A DNA stretch of 64,000 bases from Leifsonia sp. Leaf264 (GCF_001422325.1 NZ_LMMR01000001.1:559256-623255), one strand, 5' to 3'; positions 51,852-60,795 are shown, counted from the stretch's first letter. Numbers and translations: made by a program. Notes: generated from the letters alone by a model not told the origin.

Positions 51852-53028
51852 CGCGACCGTCGACGCCGCGCTCGAATCCAGGGTGCGAGCCGCACTGGCC
51901 CGCGTCATCGATCCGGAGATCCGCAAGCCCATCACCGAGCTCGACATGGTGGGCGGCGTCTTCGCCAGGCCCGACGGCGGCGTCGACGTCGGCATCAAGC
52001 TGACGATCGTCGGCTGCCCGGCGGCTGACCGCATCGAGCGCGACACCCTCGCAGCGGCCGAGAGTGTCGTGGGCGCCGGGCTCGCATCCGTCGATGTCAC
52101 GATCATGACCCGCGAGGAGCGCACGGCGCTCACCGAGAAGCTGCGTGGAGGCAAGGCCAAGCGCGGCATCCCGTTCACGGCGGAGTCCCTGACCAGGGTC
52201 TACCTGGTCACCAGCGGTAAAGGCGGAGTCGGCAAGTCGACGCTCACAGCCAACCTCGCGGTCGCCATCGCCGCGTCGGGGCTCCGGGTGGGCATCGTCG
52301 ACGCCGACGTCCACGGCTTCTCGATCCCCGGCATCCTGGGTCTCGTCGAGACCGATGCCGCGACCGGCACGGAGCGTGCCACCCGTCCCACACAGGTCGG
52401 CGACATGATCCTGCCGCCGGTCGCCTACGGCGTGAAGGTCATCTCCATCGGCATGTTCGTGGAGCCCGGTGCGAACGGTGCCGGAGTCGCCGTCGCTTGG
52501 CGCGGACCGATGCTGCACCGCACCATCCAGCAGTTCCTCACCGACGTGTACTTCGGCGACCTCGACGTGCTGCTGCTCGACCTTCCCCCGGGAACCGGCG
52601 ACGTCGCCATCTCGATCGGCCAGCTGCTGCCGCATGCCGAGGTGATCGTCGTGACGACCCCGCAGCCGGCGGCCGCGGACGTCGCCGAGCGCAGCGCCCT
52701 CGTCGCCCGGCAGACCGGCCAGCACGTCTACGGCGTGATCGAGAACATGGCAGGACTCCCCCAGGCCGACGGCAGCGTGCTCGAGCTGTTCGGTTCCGGC
52801 GGCGGTGCCGAGGTGGCCCGTCGACTCTCCGTCGACGGCGCCGACGTGCCGCTGCTCGCCCAGGTTCCGCTGAGCATCGCGTTGCGCAGCGGCGGCGACA
52901 CCGGCGAACCCGTCGTGCTCGCCCACCCCGACGAGCCGGCGAGCGTCGCCATCCGGGCCGTCGCGGATGCCCTCGCCACCCGCTCGCGCAACCTGGCCGG
53001 GCGTCCACTGCCCTTCTCGCCGCGGTAG
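51841..53028 (+). CDS. Mrp/ApbC-type P-loop ATPase, iron-sulfur cluster carrier family
   Basis: The 395-residue protein has an N-terminal MIP18/DUF59 domain (about 10-95, with DPEIRKPITELDMVG and LTIVGCPAADRI) and a deviant Walker A GKGGVGKST at 126-134. The family motifs VGIVDADVHGFSIPGILG and DVLLLDLPPGTGDVAISIGQLLP follow. The C-terminal CxxC that binds the cluster in classical Mrp is absent: the V-I-E-N-M segment is followed by A-G-L-P-Q. ATG 51841 overlaps the DUF1003 end by 11 bases. The order with the preceding two genes matches M. tuberculosis Rv1232c, Rv1231c and mrp (Rv1229c), although the strand arrangement may differ. Confidence 0.9.
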   Translation: MPADATVDAALESRVRAALARVIDPEIRKPITELDMVGGVFARPDGGVDVGIKLTIVGCPAADRIERDTLAAAESVVGAGLASVDVTIMTREERTALTEKLRGGKAKRGIPFTAESLTRVYLVTSGKGGVGKSTLTANLAVAIAASGLRVGIVDADVHGFSIPGILGLVETDAATGTERATRPTQVGDMILPPVAYGVKVISIGMFVEPGANGAGVAVAWRGPMLHRTIQQFLTDVYFGDLDVLLLDLPPGTGDVAISIGQLLPHAEVIVVTTPQPAAADVAERSALVARQTGQHVYGVIENMAGLPQADGSVLELFGSGGGAEVARRLSVDGADVPLLAQVPLSIALRSGGDTGEPVVLAHPDEPASVAIRAVADALATRSRNLAGRPLPFSPR

Positions 53029-53032
53029 ACCC

Positions 53033-53932
53033 ATGGGCCGGGTCCGCGTTCGTTCCGCCGTCGCGGGCGTCATCGCGTGCACGGCGGTGCTGGCCGCATC
53101 GGCTCTCACTGGCTGCACCAGCGGGCCGTCGGTATCGCCCTCGACCCCGTCGTTCAGCGCCGAGGCCGCCATCGTGCAGGGCAGGACGGACTACACCCGG
53201 GGCGTGTTCTCCATCGAGGTCACGAACACGGCGCCGGCCCCCGTCACCATCGTCGATGCCTCGTTCAGCTCGCCGCGCTTCGCTGATGCCGCCGTGCGCG
53301 ATGGGGACCCCGTGACCCTGAGTCCGGGCCAGCGGATCGCACTGCGGGCGCCGATCCCCGCCCTCGCCTGCGACCACGCCGCCGCCGATGGCACCGGCGA
53401 CATCGGCACCGTCGAGCTCACCGTGACCGACGGCGCATCAGGCGCGACGCCGACAGCCCTGACGCTGGTGCCGACAGACCCCAACAACACCGTCGACAGG
53501 CTGTTGCGCGAGGGCTGCCTCGTCGAGGACGTGGACGCCGTCGTGAGGATCGAGCCGCCGACGGCGTTGCGTGTCGAGGGCACAGGGTCGTCAGCGCAGG
53601 CCTTCATCGACCTGACCTTCACGCCCACGGGCGCCGACGGGAGCGCCGATTTCGACGGCATCCGCTCGACGACGCTCATGTCACCGGCCGATGGCGCCGA
53701 CAGCTGGCCCCTCGGATTCACCGTGGATGCGGCATCCGAACCCCGCCCCGTGACCCTGCCGATGCGACCCACCCGCTGCGACCCGCACGCCCTCGCGGAC
53801 GACAAGGTCGGCACCGTGCTCGTGATCGATTCCGCGACGTCGACGGGCCGCGAGGGGCGCTACCTGCTGCCCCTGCCGCCCGCGGTGAAGGCGCAGGTCT
53901 ACTCGTACATCAGCGAGGTCTGCGGCGACTGA
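53033..53932 (+). CDS. Putative lipoprotein of unknown function
   Basis: The 299-residue protein starts at ATG 53033, five bases after the mrp stop. It has a basic n-region, a hydrophobic stretch and lipobox LTGC at about residues 25-28. The mature part is Asp/Thr/Ser/Pro-rich with many beta-type segments (VTIVDASFSS, IGTVELTVTDG, FIDLTFTPTG). Four Cys lie at wide spacing: CDHAAADG, EGCLVEDV, TRCDPHAL and EVCGD. It may be a beta-sandwich surface protein, but I do not recognise a family. The short distance to mrp suggests cotranscription. It converges with the decarboxylase gene. Confidence 0.72.
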   Translation: MGRVRVRSAVAGVIACTAVLAASALTGCTSGPSVSPSTPSFSAEAAIVQGRTDYTRGVFSIEVTNTAPAPVTIVDASFSSPRFADAAVRDGDPVTLSPGQRIALRAPIPALACDHAAADGTGDIGTVELTVTDGASGATPTALTLVPTDPNNTVDRLLREGCLVEDVDAVVRIEPPTALRVEGTGSSAQAFIDLTFTPTGADGSADFDGIRSTTLMSPADGADSWPLGFTVDAASEPRPVTLPMRPTRCDPHALADDKVGTVLVIDSATSTGREGRYLLPLPPAVKAQVYSYISEVCGD

Positions 53933-53950
53933 GGACCCCTCGCCCGCTTC

Positions 53951-55429
53951 TCAGACCGGTTCTACCAGACGCGCGAGCAGCTCCGTGAGGAGCCTCTCGG
54001 CGAGAGCCGACGGCAGAGCCTCGATGAGGGCGAGGAGCGGCGCCAGCTCCGACGGGAGGCCCGAGCCGTCCGCGCCGATGCCCACGGCGGCGAGCAGCCC
54101 CGCCGCCTCCTCCGAGTTCGGCAGTGCTCCGCCGGATGCCGCGAGCACGGGGCCGAGGGCCTCCAGGATGCCGTCGGCCGATGCCTGCGGAACGCCGCGC
54201 ACCTCGTCGGCGGCAGCGACGAGCGCCGCCGTCAGAGCCGGGAGCTGCACCTCGGTCACCGGCGTGATGGTCAGGTGAGTCGTGTGCGGAACGCGGGTGC
54301 CGTCGGCCTGGCTGAGACCCGGCTGCAGCTGGATCACGAATCCGTGGCCGCGGACGGCATCCGCCCAGCGATGCGGATCGACTCGGCGATCGGCGTCCAC
54401 GCTCTCGTCGACAGCTGCAGCGAACAGGGGTCCGACCGGGTCGCCGACAACGCGCAGGCCCTCGATGCCGTTGACGACCTCGACGAGGGCGTCAGTGGCC
54501 CGCTCGGCCGTCGCCGTGAGCTCGGCGAAGCCGTCGGCGCCCAGCGCGTTCACGATGGCCCAGGCGGCCGCGAGCGGCCCGGCCGACTTCGAGCCGAGCA
54601 TGGTCGGGTTGACGACGGGGTAGCCCATCCATCGCGTCGTGGCGAAGTACTGCATCCGTTGCCTGTCACGACCGCGTTGCAGCAGCACCGAAGCGCCCTT
54701 CGGGGCGTAGCCGTACTTGTGCAGGTCGGCGGAGATGCTGGTGACACCGGGCAGCCTGAAGTCCCAGGCCGGCACCGTGCCGCCCCGCCACCACGGCAGG
54801 GCGAAACCGCCGATGCAGGCATCGACGTGGCAGGCGATCCCCCGCTCCGCTGCCAGGGCGGCGACCTCGGCGATGGGGTCGAGGGTGGCCGTCGGATACG
54901 ACGGCGCACTCACGACGACGAGGGCGACGGATGCGTCGAGCCTGGCGTCGATGGCCTCGACGGCGGGAGCGCCTGTTGCGGGGTCGACGGGCACGAGGTC
55001 GAGGTCGAGGCCGAAGTAGTGCGCAGCCTTGTGGAAGGCAGCGTGCACCGTCGTCGCCGCGAGCAGCCGCGGGACCCCGGTGCCGCCGGCAGCACGCCAG
55101 ACGTCCCTCGCCGTCTTGACCGCGAGCAGGCAGCTCTCGGTGCCGCCGGTCGTGATCGTGCCCACCACATCGGAGTCGCCGTGCAGTACCTCGCGAGCGA
55201 AGCCGATGAGCTCGCGCTCCATGACGGCGATCGAGGTGAACGTCGTCGGGTCCAGTCCGTTGAGCGGCTGCACGGCGCGGATCGCGGATGCCGCGAGCTC
55301 GTCGAGCGCTGCGAGGCCCGAGTCGTAGACGTACGACAGAACGCGTCCGCCATGGGTGGGGGCGTCGGCGCGGCGGAGGTCCGCCAGGCGGTCGAGGATG
55401 TCCGATGGTTCTTGGGCGAAGGCGGTCAC
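53951..55429 (-). CDS. PLP-dependent decarboxylase/lyase (glutamate decarboxylase or sphingosine-1-phosphate lyase type)
   Basis: The 492-residue fold-type I enzyme shows GTITTGGTESCLLAVKTARD near 89-108, VHAAFHKAAHYFGLDLDLVPVD near 128-149, HVDACIGGFALPW near 195-207 and the PLP Lys in ADLHKYGYAPKGASVLL near 233-250. The DLHKYGYAPKG form is typical of the sphingosine-1-phosphate lyase/glutamate decarboxylase group. The substrate cannot be told. The C-terminal 90 residues are an Ala/Leu-rich extension. GTG 55429 is four bases after the MFS gene stop, so the two are cotranscribed. A divergent succinate-semialdehyde dehydrogenase gene suggests an amine or GABA-like pathway, which is inference. 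Confidence 0.85.
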   Translation of the reverse strand: MTAFAQEPSDILDRLADLRRADAPTHGGRVLSYVYDSGLAALDELAASAIRAVQPLNGLDPTTFTSIAVMERELIGFAREVLHGDSDVVGTITTGGTESCLLAVKTARDVWRAAGGTGVPRLLAATTVHAAFHKAAHYFGLDLDLVPVDPATGAPAVEAIDARLDASVALVVVSAPSYPTATLDPIAEVAALAAERGIACHVDACIGGFALPWWRGGTVPAWDFRLPGVTSISADLHKYGYAPKGASVLLQRGRDRQRMQYFATTRWMGYPVVNPTMLGSKSAGPLAAAWAIVNALGADGFAELTATAERATDALVEVVNGIEGLRVVGDPVGPLFAAAVDESVDADRRVDPHRWADAVRGHGFVIQLQPGLSQADGTRVPHTTHLTITPVTEVQLPALTAALVAAADEVRGVPQASADGILEALGPVLAASGGALPNSEEAAGLLAAVGIGADGSGLPSELAPLLALIEALPSALAERLLTELLARLVEPV

Positions 55430-55433
55430 GCTC

Positions 55434-56843
55434 TCACTGTCCTGTCTGTGTTGCGAGATCGCCGGCTGACGACGATGCGAGGAGGTCGATGTCAGCCTTG
55501 CGCAGCCTGTAGCCGCGCAGTGTGAAGAGGCTGGCGAGGATGATGACGGCCGGCACGACGCTGAAGCTCACGACGATACCGGCGATGGCCGTCGGCGACT
55601 GCGTCACGGTCTCGGACCCCGATGACTGCGTGTATCCGGTCACGGCCAAGACGATGGAGAGGGCGGTGGCTCCGAGCGCCATGCCCGTCGTCTCGCCCGC
55701 GGTCCACATGCCACCGAAGGTGCCGGCCCGACCGGGGCCGGCCGTGACGGCGTCGTGCGAGATCACGTCGGGAAGCATGGCCATCGGGAGCGACTGCATT
55801 CCGGCGTAGCCGGCTCCGGCGAGGGCGACGGGCAGGTACACCCAGCCGCTCGGGGCCCAGAGCATTCCGATGAGCGACAGCGCTGCGACGCCGTAGAGGA
55901 TGCTCGCGTAGAGGTAGCTGCGCTCCTTGCCGAGTCGGCGCGCGATCACTCCCCAGAGCGGTGCGAACAGGAGGGCCGGCGCGATGAGGGCGACGAAGAG
56001 GAAGGTGAGTGCGTCCTCCGAGTCCAGCACCCAGACGGCAACGTAGTTCGCGGCGGCCAGCATGAGACCTGTGGCGAGGCCCTGCAGCAGGAAGGTGGCG
56101 AGCAGGGCCCGGAACGGCTGGCTGCGGCGCAGCGCTCCGAAGCCCTCGGCGTAGTGACGGCGGAGCGAGGTCTTCTCCGGCGGGGCAACGGCCGCCTCGA
56201 CCGCGGTACCGCGTGCACGCCGCGGAACCGCGACGAGCACGGCGATGAGCATTCCGACGCCGATCACCACCCCGGCCACGACGGCCATCACGATGTAGCC
56301 GACGTACTCGTCGTCGGCGACCTTGCGCAGCGCCGGGCCGCCGGCACCGAACAGCAGGATGGCCAGCGTGAGCACCACGACGCGCCAGGTGAGGAGGCGC
56401 GTGCGCTGGTCGTAGCTGTCGGCGATCTCAGCCGGAAGCGCGATGTACGGCACCTGGAAGAGGCTGAAGGAGGTGGCCGTGAGCAGGAACGCCACGAAGA
56501 CCCAGATCCCGGCAGCCAGCGGCGACAGCGTCGCCGGCACCGAGAAGGTCAACACGAAGAACAGTGGCAGGGTGCATGCTCCGAGCAGCATGAATCCGCG
56601 ACGGCTGCCGGTGCGCACCAGCCAACGGTCGCTCCAGGCGCCGATCAAGGGGTCGATGATGACGTCCCAGACCTTCGCCAGGGTCACCAGGAGTCCGGCG
56701 AGCAGGGCCGCGACGCCGAGGGTGTCCGTGAGGTAGAACACCAGCACGAGGCCGGGCAGTGTGGCGAAGCCACCGGTGCCCAGGGAACCGGCGGCGTATC
56801 CGGCGACGGTGGTGCGCGTGAGCACCCGCGGCGTAGCGATCAT
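55434..56843 (-). CDS. MFS transporter of the glycoside-pentoside-hexuronide/cation symporter type
   Basis: The 469-residue protein has twelve membrane spans. Near the start is KVWDVIIDPLIGAWSDR, the D-x3-DP-x2-G-x3-D signature of GPH transporters (MelB, XylP), and the second half has VALIAPALLFAPLWGVIARRLGK. GPH members take up sugars with Na+ or H+. ATG 56843 is set by a TACACT element 6 bases upstream and by the first span. The open frame that continues upstream to 57083 lies antisense to the dehydrogenase gene. The stop is four bases before the decarboxylase gene, so the two form an operon. The substrate is unknown. Confidence 0.88.
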   Translation of the reverse strand: MIATPRVLTRTTVAGYAAGSLGTGGFATLPGLVLVFYLTDTLGVAALLAGLLVTLAKVWDVIIDPLIGAWSDRWLVRTGSRRGFMLLGACTLPLFFVLTFSVPATLSPLAAGIWVFVAFLLTATSFSLFQVPYIALPAEIADSYDQRTRLLTWRVVVLTLAILLFGAGGPALRKVADDEYVGYIVMAVVAGVVIGVGMLIAVLVAVPRRARGTAVEAAVAPPEKTSLRRHYAEGFGALRRSQPFRALLATFLLQGLATGLMLAAANYVAVWVLDSEDALTFLFVALIAPALLFAPLWGVIARRLGKERSYLYASILYGVAALSLIGMLWAPSGWVYLPVALAGAGYAGMQSLPMAMLPDVISHDAVTAGPGRAGTFGGMWTAGETTGMALGATALSIVLAVTGYTQSSGSETVTQSPTAIAGIVVSFSVVPAVIILASLFTLRGYRLRKADIDLLASSSAGDLATQTGQ

Positions 56844-56849
56844 TGCGGC

Positions 56850-56855
56850 AGTGTA
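56850..56855 (-). promoter_or_regulatory. Putative -10 element (TACACT) of the MFS-decarboxylase operon
   Basis: On the minus strand TACACT is followed by 6 bases and ATG 56843. There is no ribosome site, which fits a leaderless mRNA. Confidence 0.4.
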
Positions 56856-56945
56856 GCCGTCGTTCCGCGCGGTGCCGGACCAGTCGCCGAAGGTGAGCGC
56901 ACCTCGTCGGCGCGATCTCGCCGCACCGTCCGGATCCGGCCCCGC

Positions 56946-56983
56946 GAAGTGGGGCCGATGAAGTGGGACAGTTGTCCTAGAAT
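56946..56983 (+). promoter_or_regulatory. Promoter and possible operator of the succinate-semialdehyde dehydrogenase gene
   Basis: TAGAAT at 56978-56983 is a near-consensus -10 followed by 6 bases and ATG 56990, so the transcript is probably leaderless. Directly before it is an inverted repeat GGACA-GT-TGTCC (56966-56977). Two direct copies of GAAGTGGG lie at 56946-56953 and 56960-56967, where a -35 would be. These repeats may bind a regulator. Confidence 0.5.
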
Positions 56984-56989
56984 GGCGCA

Positions 56990-58540
56990 ATGCCCGCAAC
57001 GATGCCGGATCTCGCGATCCTGAACGACCTCGACGCCGACGTCTCCGCGACCTCGGGGTCCTCGACGACCGTGATCGCCCCACTGACGGGCCAGGTGCTG
57101 CACGAGCTGCCGGTCAGCACGCCCGATGACGTCGCCGACGCGTTCGCGCGGGCACGCCTCGCCCAGCTGGCCTGGGCCCGCGCCGGCTTCGCAGCACGCC
57201 GCGCCGTTCTGTTGCGTGCGCACGACCTGCTGCTCGAGCGACGCGAGGACCTGCTCGACATCCTGCAGTCGGAGACCGGCAAGACTCGCGGGCAGGCCTT
57301 CGAGGAGGTCTTCCAGTCGGCGACTGTCACTCGCTACAACGCCCTGGCCGCCTCCAAAGTGCTGCGCGGAGGCCGACGCCGCTCGGCCCTGCCGCTCATC
57401 GTCGACACCACCGTGCGGTACCGGGCCAAGGGCGTCGTCGGCGTCATCACCCCGTGGAACTTCCCGCTCAGCCTCGCCGCCATGGACGTCGTGCCCGCCC
57501 TCGCCGCCGGCTGCGGCGTCGTGCAGAAGGCCGATGACCAGGGCGCCCTGAGCGTGCTCGCGCTCCGCCGCGCCTTCGTCGACGCCGGACTCCCGCCCGA
57601 GCTCTGGTCCGTCGTCACCGGTGACGGCCCCGTCATCGGCGGCGCCGTCACGGGCAACGCCGACTACATCTGCTTCACCGGATCGACGGCCACGGGTCGC
57701 AGCGTCGCCGTGACCGCTGCCGAACGACTGGTCGGGGCATCCCTCGAGCTCGGCGGCAAGAACGCCATGATCGTGCTCGACGACGTCGACCCGCTGAAGG
57801 CCGCGGCCGATGCGGCCTACGGATGCTTCGCCTCGGCCGGGCAGCTCTGCGTCTCGGTGGAGCGCATCTACGTGCAGCGCGGTGTCGCCCGCGCCTTCAC
57901 CGAGGCCTTCGCCGCCAGGGTGGAATCGCTGCGCATCGGCTCGGCGTTCGACTACACGACCGATGTGGGATCGCTCACCAGCGCCGCCCAGCTCGCTCGC
58001 GTGACGGCCCACGTCGACGACGCCGTCGCCAAGGGCGCCACGGTCCTCGCCGGCGGCAAGGCACGCCCCGACCTCGGTCCGTTCTTCTACGAGCCCACCG
58101 TTCTCACCGACGTGACCGCCGACATGGACTGCGCCGCGGGCGAGACCTTCGGCCCCGTGGTGTCGATCTACACCGTCGACACCGACGACGAGGCCGTCAT
58201 CGCGGTCAACGACTCCGACTACGGCCTCAACGCCTCGATCATGAGTGGATCGACAGCACGGGCACGATCGCTCGCCGCCGTGATCGACGCCGGCAGCGTG
58301 AACATCAACGAGGGCTACCGCGGCTCGTTCTCCACCGTCGATGCCCCCATGGGCGGCATCAAGCAGTCGGGCCTCGGCCGCCGCAACGGCCGCGAGGGCC
58401 TTCTGCGCTTCGTGGATGCCGTCACGGTGTCGCGTTCCACCGGCCTGCTGCAGCTGCCGCGCACGGGCTCGGAGTTCGCGTCGATGGCCGGCCCGATGGT
58501 TCTCCTGGCTCGTGTCATGAAGGGCGCCCGCCAGCGCTGA
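56990..58540 (+). CDS. Succinate-semialdehyde dehydrogenase (NAD(P)+), GabD2-like
   Basis: The 516-residue aldehyde dehydrogenase has N157 in TPWNFPLS, the general base Glu253 in LELGGKN and the catalytic Cys287 in SAGQLCVS. The EIYVDxxV-like region is replaced by VYVQRGVARAFTEAF, and the C-terminus has FGPVVSIY and P-M-GG-I-K-Q-SGLGRR. The KADDQ segment at 180-184 in place of KPS-x-T is shared with actinobacterial GabD2 (M. tuberculosis Rv1731). It oxidises succinate semialdehyde to succinate, as in GABA or alpha-ketoglutarate decarboxylase routes. The ATG at 56990 lies right at the expected transcript start, and another ATG at 57002 is possible. No aminotransferase gene lies next to it. Confidence 0.88.
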   Translation: MPATMPDLAILNDLDADVSATSGSSTTVIAPLTGQVLHELPVSTPDDVADAFARARLAQLAWARAGFAARRAVLLRAHDLLLERREDLLDILQSETGKTRGQAFEEVFQSATVTRYNALAASKVLRGGRRRSALPLIVDTTVRYRAKGVVGVITPWNFPLSLAAMDVVPALAAGCGVVQKADDQGALSVLALRRAFVDAGLPPELWSVVTGDGPVIGGAVTGNADYICFTGSTATGRSVAVTAAERLVGASLELGGKNAMIVLDDVDPLKAAADAAYGCFASAGQLCVSVERIYVQRGVARAFTEAFAARVESLRIGSAFDYTTDVGSLTSAAQLARVTAHVDDAVAKGATVLAGGKARPDLGPFFYEPTVLTDVTADMDCAAGETFGPVVSIYTVDTDDEAVIAVNDSDYGLNASIMSGSTARARSLAAVIDAGSVNINEGYRGSFSTVDAPMGGIKQSGLGRRNGREGLLRFVDAVTVSRSTGLLQLPRTGSEFASMAGPMVLLARVMKGARQR

Positions 58541-58659
58541 CGACCGCCGCTCGCGTGTCGGAATGAACACCGGCCGTTGCGCAAGCGTGGAACGAGCCAC
58601 AGGCATCCATTCGCGGCCCGTGCTTCAGCGATCGACAGACCTGTCGTGACTTCGGCAGA

Positions 58660-60099
58660 TCACTGCCGGAGTCGCCTGCGGATGGTGTCGGTCTGACAGG
58701 TGAGGGAGCCGCGGGCTGGTCGCCATGCCTGGGGTCCGAGGGCGGGAGGCGGCATGGTCTCGGGATGCCCGTTGATCATGCGGATCTTCCACCCGGATGT
58801 GGTGATGGTGCGGTGGTGGTACCAGCACAGCAGTACCCCGTTGGACACATGCGTGGTGTGAACGATGGCCCACGGGATGACGTGGTGCGCTTCGGTGTAC
58901 TGGGGCGGGATGCCGCAGATGATGCACCCGCCGTCGCGAGCGGCCAATGCCCGCCGTTGGGTGCGGGTGAAGCAGCGTTCCGTGCTGCCCAGGCGGAGGA
59001 TGGCGCCGTCGGTGCTGATGCTGACGGGTTGGATGCCGTTCGCGCAGCAGAGTTGCTCCACCGCTCGCGCAGAGATCGGGAGGTCGACGCCGTCGATGCG
59101 GCCGGGTCCGGTGACCGCTCCCGTGTGCTCGTCGAGGTCGGTCGCCAGAACATGGGTGACCATCGTCGCGGAGGCACCGTTGAGGGTGGGGAGTTCCTCG
59201 GACCGGCCGGCCATCCCGAACACGGCCGCGAGCACATCGTGCTGGCGTTGGCCACGGGTGCGTGGATCGCGTGGCCCATCATCTGCCTCCACGGCGGCGC
59301 GTTCCTCGTCGGTGAGGAACTTCAGTGATGAGCGCACGTTGGTGGTGGCGTCGAAGACGGCCTGCAGTTGTCCGGCGACTTCGGGCAACAGGGACCCGCT
59401 CACCGGGATCAGGCCGTTCCGCGCCCGATGCAGTCGGAACGATCGCGACTCGAACTCCGTCACCGACGGTTCGGCACCATCAGGGTTCAATGCCAGCACC
59501 CAGACCGACGCCTGATCGTTCGTCTCGGTCGGAGTCACCGGCGGCAGTGCGCTCGCATCGGCCGACGGGGCGGCGCCGATCGCCGCACACACCAACTCGT
59601 GTTCGGCGGGCAGGAACCTCGACAGGGTGTCAGTCGGACAACCGACCATCGCCTTCGTGAGGGCTGTCGTGATCACAGTCGCGGAGTCCACACCCAACCG
59701 GCCGGCGGCGAGGCCGCGGCGAACCACGTCGAACGGGGCCGGCAACACCTCCCCGGTCAACGACACCTCCGGACGAGTCTGGGCGCCGAGCTTCAACCTG
59801 GCCCGCGCCGTCTGCGGGCTGATCCGGGCGACGCGTTCCAGCAGTTCCACCGCGGTGGCGCATCCCACGCGGTCCGGCAGCGTCTGCGGACCCAGAATCG
59901 CCCGCGACCTGTCGGCCACCTCGCCGGCGAACGCGATCCGGCCGGCATCGGCCAACCGACCGAACTCCTCCATCAACGCAGCACCGGCCAAGAGCTCCGT
60001 ATCAGCTGATCCCGGCAGCATCCCCACCGCAGTCACCTCAGCGAGGATGGCGGCCCCAACCGCTATCGCCTCCTGCATCCGAGTCTGGAACGTCTCCAT
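58660..60099 (-). CDS. DUF222-domain HNH endonuclease
   Basis: The 479-residue protein has a long DUF222 helical region (about 15-330, including an RARLKLGAQTRP segment) and a C-terminal HNH nuclease with the Cys pair in GCIICG, AHHVIPWA and LLCWYHHRTI near 395-440. Proteins of this layout are multi-copy in actinobacteria (REP13E12-like in mycobacteria) and resemble selfish nuclease genes, although their targets are unknown. ATG 60099 is preceded by TAGCTT and 6 bases (60100-60105). Codon use is slightly less G+C-biased than in its neighbours. It is flanked by ordinary metabolic genes and has no terminal repeats or recognisable target duplication. Confidence 0.9.
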   Translation of the reverse strand: METFQTRMQEAIAVGAAILAEVTAVGMLPGSADTELLAGAALMEEFGRLADAGRIAFAGEVADRSRAILGPQTLPDRVGCATAVELLERVARISPQTARARLKLGAQTRPEVSLTGEVLPAPFDVVRRGLAAGRLGVDSATVITTALTKAMVGCPTDTLSRFLPAEHELVCAAIGAAPSADASALPPVTPTETNDQASVWVLALNPDGAEPSVTEFESRSFRLHRARNGLIPVSGSLLPEVAGQLQAVFDATTNVRSSLKFLTDEERAAVEADDGPRDPRTRGQRQHDVLAAVFGMAGRSEELPTLNGASATMVTHVLATDLDEHTGAVTGPGRIDGVDLPISARAVEQLCCANGIQPVSISTDGAILRLGSTERCFTRTQRRALAARDGGCIICGIPPQYTEAHHVIPWAIVHTTHVSNGVLLCWYHHRTITTSGWKIRMINGHPETMPPPALGPQAWRPARGSLTCQTDTIRRRLRQ

Positions 60100-60105
60100 A
60101 CCCTC

Positions 60106-60111
60106 AAGCTA
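60106..60111 (-). promoter_or_regulatory. Putative -10 element (TAGCTT) of the DUF222-HNH gene
   Basis: TAGCTT on the minus strand is followed by 6 bases (the GAGGGT that would be too close to act as a ribosome site) and then ATG 60099. Confidence 0.35.
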
Positions 60112-60345
60112 CGTGCACCCACCGACACTCAACCACTCGAAATACAGTGCCTGACCGGGAATTATCGATCCACATCCTGTGGAAATCCGCCCCACCTGAG
60201 GCGTCTGTGGAGGAGGAGGATCCGACGCCGAGGACAGCCCGGAGAAGTCCGTCGTCAGGGATACCAACCTCGCTCCGCTCAGGCACCACTCCACCGAGGG
60301 CGAGTGGAACTCTCCGGCGCCACTCAATCGTCCGGAGACCATCGG

Positions 60346-60351
60346 TACCAT
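60346..60351 (+). promoter_or_regulatory. Putative -10 element (TACCAT) of the VOC gene
   Basis: TACCAT lies 6 bases before ATG 60358, with no ribosome site. The 258-base gap to the divergent HNH gene holds no other clear signal. Confidence 0.35.
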
Positions 60352-60357
60352 GCATCC

Positions 60358-60795
60358 ATGCCCATCACTCTTGAGAATGTCGGCATCGCCGTGCGCGACA
60401 TCGAAGCGACGATCTCCTTCTTCACCGACCTCGGCCTCACCCTCATCGGCCGGGACACCGTCAGCGGCGAGTGGGCTGACACCGCCGTCGACCTCGATGG
60501 CAATCACGCGAGGATCGCCATGCTCCAGACGCCTGACGGCCACGGCAGGCTGGAACTGTTCGAGTACATCCACCCTGATGCGATCGAGACGGAACCGACT
60601 CGTCCCAACGAGATCGGCATGCACCGCGTCGCCTTCTCCGTCGACGACATCGATGAGTCGCTGGCCATCGCCGCCAGGCACGGATGCTTCCCGCTTCGCG
60701 GCGTCGCGAACTATCAGGACGTGTACAAGCTCACGTACCTCCGCGGCCCGAGCGGGATCATCGTGATGCTCGCCGAGGACCTGACGAAGGGCTGA
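60358..60795 (+). CDS. VOC-family protein (glyoxalase/bleomycin resistance/dioxygenase fold)
   Basis: The 145-residue protein shows the duplicated beta-alpha-beta-beta-beta fold. The first module has ITLENVGIAVRDIEATISFFTDLGLTLIGRD and the second has IGMHRVAFSVDDIDESLAIAARHG, then YLRGPSGIIVMLAEDL with the last metal Glu. The first metal ligand position is N-V-G-I-A-V, where His is usual, while the second (MHRVAF) and the Glu residues (RLELFEY, MLAEDL) are present. Members include glyoxalases, fosfomycin resistance enzymes and isomerases, so no specific reaction can be assigned. ATG 60358 is preferred to an out-of-frame ATG eight bases before. It converges with tatB. Confidence 0.85.
   Translation: MPITLENVGIAVRDIEATISFFTDLGLTLIGRDTVSGEWADTAVDLDGNHARIAMLQTPDGHGRLELFEYIHPDAIETEPTRPNEIGMHRVAFSVDDIDESLAIAARHGCFPLRGVANYQDVYKLTYLRGPSGIIVMLAEDLTKG

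Noticed and set aside
56844-58606. Minus-strand open frames opposite the semialdehyde dehydrogenase gene
   Set aside because: They carry no recognisable domain and have the composition of antisense frames. The dehydrogenase has all catalytic residues.
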